Positions 58,827-64,000 of a DNA stretch of 64,000 bases are shown here, in pieces (within the stretch, counting starts at the first letter, position 1; each line of letters begins with the position of its first letter). The stretch is from CAZLAK01 sp964557545 (lineage in GTDB: Bacteria; Bacillota; Desulfotomaculia; Desulfotomaculales; Pelotomaculaceae): NCBI GenBank assembly GCA_964557545.1, contig CAZLAK010000007.1, forward strand, positions 3,263 to 67,262. The letters run 5' to 3'. The translations under genes and the position numbers were made by a program. The notes beneath the pieces are model-generated. The model had not been told where the DNA came from. It made no database searches and saw only the letters and a list, made by a program, of their open reading frames with translations.

Positions 58827-60197
58827 GTGAATTTTTTCTCCCTGGCCGAAAGCCTTGAACTTGCGCCCAAAGAGCTGGTATCCATATACGGCGCCGGCGG
58901 CAAAAGCACCTTACTCTTGCGGCTGGCCTGGGAACTGGCAAAGTCCGGCAGCCGGGTAGTTGTGACCACGACCACCAAGATGTTCGTTCCCGCATCGATG
59001 CCCTTGGTAACTGCGGGCAGCTTAGCAGAGGCGCTGGAAAAGCTGGAGCAGGCCTTTGCCGTGAGCAGGTGTGTTTCCTTAGGCCGCAAAACGCTGCCGG
59101 GAGACAAAATCGAGGGGATTGGAGCTGGACTGGCGGATGAGATATTTTCCAGCGGGATTGCCCCTTACGTGCTCGTGGAAGCCGACGGCGCCGCCCGCCG
59201 GCCAATAAAAGGCTACGCTCCCTACGAGCCCGTCATCCCTTCAAAAACAACTGCACTCGTTCCCGTGCTGGGCCTGGACGCCGTCGGCAGGGAAGTCAAC
59301 GAAGAAAATGTTCACAGGGCGGAGCTTTTTGTGGAGCAAATCGGTGCCGGGATGGGCAGGCCGCTGGAGGTGCGCCACTTTGCCAGGTGCCTTTCTTACA
59401 CCGTGGGGATAGGGCGGGCGGCAGCGCCCGCCGCCAGGGTTGTTCCAATTGTCAACAAGTTGGACCTGGCCAAAAACCCTGATCTGGTGAGGAACGTTGC
59501 CAATTTAGTAGCCGAAGAGACCCCCGTTGACCGCCTTTTCTTTACTGCCGCCCGGGAAGAGAACCCGGTAAAATACGTTTTTAGCCTGGAGTCCGGAAAG
59601 GCGCGGCCGTCAGTTGCCTGCGTTGTCCTGGCCGCCGGGTCATCTGCGCGCATAGGTAAAGACAAGCTATCCTTAAAAATAGGGGGAAAGACGCTACTCG
59701 AGCGGGCGGTTGGCGCCGCGCTCTCTTCACCGGTCAGCGAAGTGATAGTGGTAACAAGGCCGGATAAAGGCGCAGCGAAATACTTGCCCTTAAGCTGGCC
59801 GGTCAAAATAATAACCAATCCGTCCCACCACGAGGGGATATCCTCTTCGCTAAAAGCGGGGCTGCTGGCGGCATCCCAGCGCACTCAGGGCATTATCTTC
59901 GCTCTCGGCGACCAGCCCTTTGTATCCACAAAAGTGTACGAGTTGCTGCTGAATACCTACTACCGGGAGCTTAAGCTGATCACCGTCCCCCTCTACAGGG
60001 GGAAAAGGGGCAACCCGGTGCTCATTGACCGGCGGGCCTGGCCGCTTTTAATGGGCATTGGGGGAGACGCCGGTGGAAGGCAGATCTTGCCGCTCGTGCC
60101 CGAAGAGGAGATCGCCACCGTAGAAGTGGGTGACCCCGGTGTATTGGCCGACATAGATACGGAGGAAGACTTTAAACGCTACCGTCTTCTATGGTGA
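58827..60197 (+). CDS. Fusion of YqeC-type accessory protein and MocA-type nucleotidyltransferase
   Basis: This 456-residue protein joins two maturation factors. Residues of about 1-245 are YqeC: the P-loop-like SIYGAGGKSTLLLRLAWE, VVTTTTKMF and VLVEADGAARRPIKGY. Residues of about 265-456 are a MobA/MocA-like transferase: CVVLAAGSSARIGKDKLSL, ALGDQPFV and the late GDAGGRQILP. MocA makes the cytosine-dinucleotide form of the cofactor used by xanthine-dehydrogenase-family enzymes. The fusion supports both acting on the cluster's hydroxylase. The GTG at 58827 follows AAGGAGGAG. Confidence 0.88.
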   Translation: MNFFSLAESLELAPKELVSIYGAGGKSTLLLRLAWELAKSGSRVVVTTTTKMFVPASMPLVTAGSLAEALEKLEQAFAVSRCVSLGRKTLPGDKIEGIGAGLADEIFSSGIAPYVLVEADGAARRPIKGYAPYEPVIPSKTTALVPVLGLDAVGREVNEENVHRAELFVEQIGAGMGRPLEVRHFARCLSYTVGIGRAAAPAARVVPIVNKLDLAKNPDLVRNVANLVAEETPVDRLFFTAAREENPVKYVFSLESGKARPSVACVVLAAGSSARIGKDKLSLKIGGKTLLERAVGAALSSPVSEVIVVTRPDKGAAKYLPLSWPVKIITNPSHHEGISSSLKAGLLAASQRTQGIIFALGDQPFVSTKVYELLLNTYYRELKLITVPLYRGKRGNPVLIDRRAWPLLMGIGGDAGGRQILPLVPEEEIATVEVGDPGVLADIDTEEDFKRYRLLW

Positions 60198-60276
60198 ACA
60201 GGTTCCATGGTGAACCGGTGCAGCCCCAGGACTTTAGCCGCCACCTCTCATTGCAGTTTTAGGAGGTATCTCTAAA

Positions 60277-61152
60277 ATGCCTGTTAGTAAATTCCCCAAA
60301 AAAATGTTGTCGGCAATTTTCCTGGTTTTATTGCTTGTTTTCAGTGTCGCTCTCACCGGGTGTACCGGCAAGAGCAAGGTGGAGCAGCCTGCCGGGGAAA
60401 TATCCGTCTTTGCCGGCTCGGCCAGCAAACCCCCGCTGGAAGAAGCGGCAGCCAGGTTTACTGAACTGACCGGCGTGAAAGTAAACCTCACCCTCGGTGG
60501 CTCAGGCGCCGTTTTGAGCCAGATGAAAGTGTCCGGGCAGGGGGACGTTTACCTGCCGGGTTCATCGGATTACATGGAAAAGGCTAAAAGAGAGGGCGTG
60601 GTTGATCCCGGCACCGAAAAAATCATTGCCTACCTGGTACCGGCCATTTCTGTGCCGCGGGGCAACCCGGCGGGCATAACCGGCTTAGAGGACCTGGCCC
60701 GGCCGGGAGTAAAGGTAGCCCTGGCCCGCCCGGATTCTGTCTGCGTTGGCCTTTACGGGGCTGAAGTGCTCGAGAAGGCCGGCCTGGCGGACGAAGTTAA
60801 AAAGAACATAGCCGTCTACGTTGAGAGCTGCGAGAAGCTGGCCTCCGTAGTGGCGATGGGGCAGGTGGATGCCGGCCTTGGCTGGGAAGTCTTCTCTTCC
60901 TGGGACCCAACAAAAATTGAAACCATTTACCTGCCGCCGGAAAAAGTAAGCAGGATTGGCTACATACCGGCTGCCGTTTCCACATTTTCGAAGCAAAAGG
61001 AACTGGCTCAGAAATTTGTTGATTTTTTAGCTGCCGATGAAGCAAAGAAAATATTCCAAAAGTGGGGTTACCTGGTGTATGAAAAAGATGCTCGCCAACT
61101 GGCCCCTCTTGCCCCCGTGGGCGGTGAAGAAAAACTTAAAACTGCCTGGTAA
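60277..61152 (+). CDS. modA: Molybdate/tungstate ABC transporter substrate-binding lipoprotein
   Basis: This 291-residue secreted protein has a signal peptide ending in a lipobox-like ALTGC. ModA features are SVFAGSASKPPLEEAAARF, VNLTLGGSGAVLSQM and DVYLPGSSDYMEKA; C-terminal KFVDFLAADEAKKIFQKWGY is typical. It would bind molybdate or tungstate; the two cannot be told apart here. The ATG at 60277 follows TAGGAGG. It starts the uptake unit that supplies metal to the maturation block. Confidence 0.9.
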   Translation: MPVSKFPKKMLSAIFLVLLLVFSVALTGCTGKSKVEQPAGEISVFAGSASKPPLEEAAARFTELTGVKVNLTLGGSGAVLSQMKVSGQGDVYLPGSSDYMEKAKREGVVDPGTEKIIAYLVPAISVPRGNPAGITGLEDLARPGVKVALARPDSVCVGLYGAEVLEKAGLADEVKKNIAVYVESCEKLASVVAMGQVDAGLGWEVFSSWDPTKIETIYLPPEKVSRIGYIPAAVSTFSKQKELAQKFVDFLAADEAKKIFQKWGYLVYEKDARQLAPLAPVGGEEKLKTAW

Positions 61153-61999
61153 TGGTTCTGCTGGCGGGTGGGCGGGCTCTCGGCCTAAAAGTGCCGGCAG
61201 GGCACGGCGGGGCCGCTTTGGCGCCTTTGAGGCGGCCGTCAATACAGTTACCGCCGCCACCGCCCTCTACATCCTGCTCCTCCTGGTCTCCCTGGCCCCT
61301 TACTTAAAGCAGACGGTCTTGGTAGAGAGCTTAAAAGACAGAGAAATCTGGTTTGCCGTTGTGCTTTCTATGAAAACGTCGCTCTGTTCCGCCTGCCTGG
61401 CCGTGCTGCTCGGCGTACCGGTTGCCTACGCCCTGTCCCGGAAAAGGTTCTTGGGCTGGACGGTTGTGGATACCCTGCTGGACCTACCCACCGTTATTTC
61501 CCCCGTAGCCTTAGGGGCAATACTGCTCATCTTCTTTCAGCGGGCTCCGGGCAGCTGGGTGCAGGAATACCTGGTGCGGGTGGTATTTACCCCGGCGGGC
61601 ATTGTCGTTGCCCAAACCACCATCGCCCTGGCCGTGGCCGTGCGCATGATCAAAGCCGTATTTGACTCTGTAGACCCCGGCTACGAGCTGGCCGCCTGCA
61701 TTCTGGGCGAAAGCAACCTGGGGGCCTTTTGGCGGGTGACCCTGCCCATGGCGCGCCACGGCATTTTCTCGGCTTTCGTTTTGGCCTGGGCCAGGGCCCT
61801 GGGCGAGTTCGGGGCCACCGTAACCTTAGCCGGCGCCACCAGGTTCAAAACCGAAACGCTTCCCGTGGCCATCTACTTAAGCCTGGCGAGCGTCAATCTA
61901 GAAAAAACGGTTATGCTGACCTGCGTGCTCATTGCCCTTTCCTTCTTCTTTCTCCTGGGAGTGCGCAGTTTGAGCTTAAGGAAAGGATGGGATTACTAA
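61079..61999 (+). CDS. modB: Molybdate/tungstate ABC transporter permease (start uncertain)
   Basis: The permease has five or six helices and the EAA-type cytoplasmic loop ELAACILGESNLGAFWRVTLP, followed by ARALGEFGATVTLAGA. After a first helix (ALYILLLLVSLAPYL) comes the usual CysT/ModB core. No good start or ribosome-binding site is visible: the codons after the modA stop lack ATG, GTG or TTG in this frame, so translation would begin inside modA (ATG 61079 or 61088, or 61037) or at a non-standard codon. The N-terminal 50 residues are therefore doubtful. A small frame error at the junction is possible. Confidence 0.82.
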   Translation: MKKMLANWPLLPPWAVKKNLKLPGNGSAGGWAGSRPKSAGRARRGRFGAFEAAVNTVTAATALYILLLLVSLAPYLKQTVLVESLKDREIWFAVVLSMKTSLCSACLAVLLGVPVAYALSRKRFLGWTVVDTLLDLPTVISPVALGAILLIFFQRAPGSWVQEYLVRVVFTPAGIVVAQTTIALAVAVRMIKAVFDSVDPGYELAACILGESNLGAFWRVTLPMARHGIFSAFVLAWARALGEFGATVTLAGATRFKTETLPVAIYLSLASVNLEKTVMLTCVLIALSFFFLLGVRSLSLRKGWDY

Positions 62000-63100
62000 A
62001 TGCTTACTCTGTCGGAAATAGAAGTGGAACTAAAGGGATTCCGCCTGGAGGCATCCTTTGCGGTAAGCGGGGGTGAGAGCCTGGCCATCGTGGGTCCTTC
62101 CGGGGCCGGGAAAACAATCCTCTTAGATACCATTGCCGGCGTGCACCGGGTAAAAAAGGGCAGCATTACATTAAACGGCAGGGACATAACCGCCGCTCCC
62201 CCCCGTGAGAGGGGTATCGGCTACCTCCCGCAGCACCTGGCCCTCTTCCCCCACCTCTCTGTGCTCGACAACATCTTGTTCGGGGCCAGGGCGCGCCGCC
62301 TCTTGCCGGAAAAAGCCCGGGCCAGGGCCGCTGAACTGGCCGAGCTGTTAAAAATCAACCACCTCCTGACCAGAAAATCCATAAGAACCTTAAGCGGCGG
62401 CGAAAAGCAGCGTGTGGCCCTGGCCAGGACCCTCATGGTCGACCCGCCGGTTGTCCTCATGGACGAGCCGTTCTCCGCCCTCGACAGCTTCACGCGCAAA
62501 AAACTGACCATCTACCTAAAAGAAGTGTTCTCCCAATTAAAGACCACCCTGGTCTTTGTAACCCACGACCTCGAAGAGGCCTTCATCCTAGGGGAAAAAG
62601 TGGGCGTCATGTTCGGGGGCAGGATCCACCAGGTGGGCACGCGAGAAGAACTCTACCTGCGCCCGGCCACCCTGGAAGTGGCCAAAGTTTTTGGCGGGGG
62701 CAACATCTTCTCCGGCCAGGTGGTGGAAGCAAAACCGGGCGTCTCCCTAGTGGTTAAAGCGACGGGCGGTGTATTTTGTGAGCTTCCCTGGCGCGAAAAA
62801 ATAAAGCGCGGCCAGCGGGTATTTTTCGGTGCCCATCCGCGCGAGATCACCGCCCTGTCCCGGGGAAACCTCCAAGGTAGCCAGAAGCTCAACTGCTCGC
62901 CGGTGCGGGTGAAAAGTGTATTTGAAATTCCCAGGGGCTTTCTCGTGGTTGGAGCTTTGGCGGATTCAGGTCAGGAAGTGGAAGTGGAAGTTTCTGCTGC
63001 CGGGGCGGAGCGCCTGGAGCTTTCCCCCGGCTCAGAGCTGGCTCTCTCCTTCCCCAGGGACCGCTGCTGGGTACTGCCGGCAGCCGACATATTTCCTTAA
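62000..63100 (+). CDS. modC: Molybdate/tungstate ABC transporter ATP-binding protein
   Basis: This 366-residue ABC ATPase has Walker A GPSGAGKTILLD (about 31-42), signature LSGGEKQRVALARTL, Walker B VVLMDEPFSALD and the switch His in VFVTHDLEEA. The C-terminal part (about 235-366) forms a TOBE-like domain that may give metal-dependent feedback. The ATG follows the modB stop directly. It ends the modABC unit. Confidence 0.95.
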   Translation: MLTLSEIEVELKGFRLEASFAVSGGESLAIVGPSGAGKTILLDTIAGVHRVKKGSITLNGRDITAAPPRERGIGYLPQHLALFPHLSVLDNILFGARARRLLPEKARARAAELAELLKINHLLTRKSIRTLSGGEKQRVALARTLMVDPPVVLMDEPFSALDSFTRKKLTIYLKEVFSQLKTTLVFVTHDLEEAFILGEKVGVMFGGRIHQVGTREELYLRPATLEVAKVFGGGNIFSGQVVEAKPGVSLVVKATGGVFCELPWREKIKRGQRVFFGAHPREITALSRGNLQGSQKLNCSPVRVKSVFEIPRGFLVVGALADSGQEVEVEVSAAGAERLELSPGSELALSFPRDRCWVLPAADIFP

Positions 63101-63227
63101 TACCGGTCGGCTACCCGGCGGAAGAAAAGCCGCCGGAGGACCGCTATAACCCGGCGCGGGTGGGTACACTACGACCGCTGGTAAAGGTGATCTGCTCTAA
63201 AATTAGATGATGTGCCCGTCCGCCCTT

Positions 63228-64000
63228 TTATTCCGTTTTTTTCTTGCTTTTTAAGAGAAAAATTAGCGGTAGGGAAGAAGCAATGATCAGCGAGGCCACT
63301 AAGAAGGTATCGCCTATAGCTCTGGCCAGGGATTCCCTGGCCACAATACTGTACAGGATGAACTGGGCGGCCGCTGCGGGGCTGGAGGACAGGCCGCTGG
63401 ACGAAAGTATACCCGCAAGGCTGGCGGTCAGTGAAGCGGCGGGCGAATTTATGACTGCCGCCTCACGCAGGCGGGCAAAATGAAAAGCCTGGCGGTGCTG
63501 CATGGTGGCGGTGAGGATGGCAATGCCAAAGGAACCGGCAATCTGCCGGATAACGTTGTTCATGGCCGATGCCCTGCCCACCAGCCGGGCGGGAACGGTG
63601 TTCATGCCGGCGGTGGTGATCGGCATCATCGCCAGCCCCATGCCCAGCGAGCGCAGGCAGGTGTAATAAATAATGGTTTCCCTGCTCGTCACCATGTTCA
63701 AGTGATGTAACTCCCAGGTACCAATAATAGTGAACAGTAAACCGAAGGCCGCAATACCCCGCGCCCCGAAGCGGTCGAAGATAATACCGCTCACCGGCAT
63801 GGCGGCTGCCGTGACCAGGGCGGAAGGCATAAGCAAAAGGCCGGTCTGGTAGGGCGTGTAGTCCAGGAGGTTTTGGGTGAAGAGGGGCAGCAGGAAGACG
63901 CCCCCAAAGAGCCCGATGGTGATCACCGCGCCGGCAAAGACACTGATGGTGAAAATGCCGTTTTTAAAGAGCCTTAAGTCCAGCATGGGTTCGGGGATAG
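63228..64000 (-). CDS. MFS multidrug exporter (DHA2/EmrB-QacA type), 5' part outside window
   Basis: Only the C-terminal half is present. The frame stays open to base 64000, with PNPMLDLRLFKNGIFTISVF, the mid-protein motif of EmrB/QacA drug:H+ antiporters, followed by several membrane helices and MPITTAGMNTVPARLVGRAS. The ATG at 63986 is internal, not the start. The gene is convergent with modC and probably unrelated to it. Substrate unknown. Confidence 0.85.
   Translation of the reverse strand, partial: IPEPMLDLRLFKNGIFTISVFAGAVITIGLFGGVFLLPLFTQNLLDYTPYQTGLLLMPSALVTAAAMPVSGIIFDRFGARGIAAFGLLFTIIGTWELHHLNMVTSRETIIYYTCLRSLGMGLAMMPITTAGMNTVPARLVGRASAMNNVIRQIAGSFGIAILTATMQHRQAFHFARLREAAVINSPAASLTASLAGILSSSGLSSSPAAAAQFILYSIVARESLARAIGDTFLVASLIIASSLPLIFLLKSKKKTE

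Noticed and set aside
1..64000. CRISPR arrays, insertion sequences, prophage genes, rRNA
   Set aside because: I looked for regularly spaced repeats, transposase or integrase motifs and rRNA signatures on both strands and saw none.

Overview
This window looks like the replication-origin end of a chromosome from a member of the Bacillota (Clostridia), most like the Peptococcaceae/Moorellaceae type. Evidence: the rnpA-rpmH | dnaA-dnaN-recF-remB-gyrB-gyrA order, many TTG and GTG starts with strong GA-rich ribosome-binding sites, a T-box leader, YwlE, DUF1385 next to rpmE and prfA, and the block rpiB-glyA-comEB-wecB-atp. No species is named because nothing in the window settles it. Coding DNA is mostly GC-rich, while the origin and the gaps between about 41.9 and 48.5 kb are very AT-rich.

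Layout. 1-410: rnpA (cut by the window edge) and rpmH on the minus strand. 411-2470: bipartite oriC around dnaA. 2471-10280: dnaN, recF (reading frame broken at a run of nine A), remB, gyrB, a small membrane protein, gyrA. 10328-13333: an M24 peptidase on the minus strand, then pdxS-pdxT (PLP synthase). 13394-17905: T-box leader, class V aminotransferase, serA, serS. 18051-18272: two tRNA-Ser genes. 18646-23183: a TRAP transporter (dctPQM) and an ArsB/NhaD-type permease. 23304-32358: rpmE, DUF1385, prfA, prmC, sua5/tsaC, mntP, ywlE, rpiB, glyA, comEB, MazG-like, wecB. 32535-39943: atpZ, atpI and atpBEFHAGDC, closed by a bidirectional terminator.

39980-63100 is the accessory region of most interest. 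It holds an MBL-fold hydrolase, a LysR regulator, a benzoate-CoA-ligase-type enzyme, a MoxR ATPase with a VWA (CoxE-like) partner, two closely related DASS carboxylate transporters, a propionate-CoA-transferase-type enzyme, and a three-subunit molybdenum hydroxylase whose large subunit resembles 4-hydroxybenzoyl-CoA reductase. A full molybdenum-enzyme maturation and metal-supply set follows: YqeB, a MoeA-like protein with a cysteine-rich tail, XdhC, a stand-alone ModE-type DNA-binding protein, a YqeC-MocA fusion, and ModABC. My inference is a locus for uptake, CoA activation and molybdenum-dependent hydroxylation or dehydroxylation of an aromatic or other carboxylic acid, with its own cofactor maturation and probable molybdenum-responsive control. 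The substrate cannot be read from sequence.

The window ends inside an EmrB/QacA-type MFS exporter on the minus strand.
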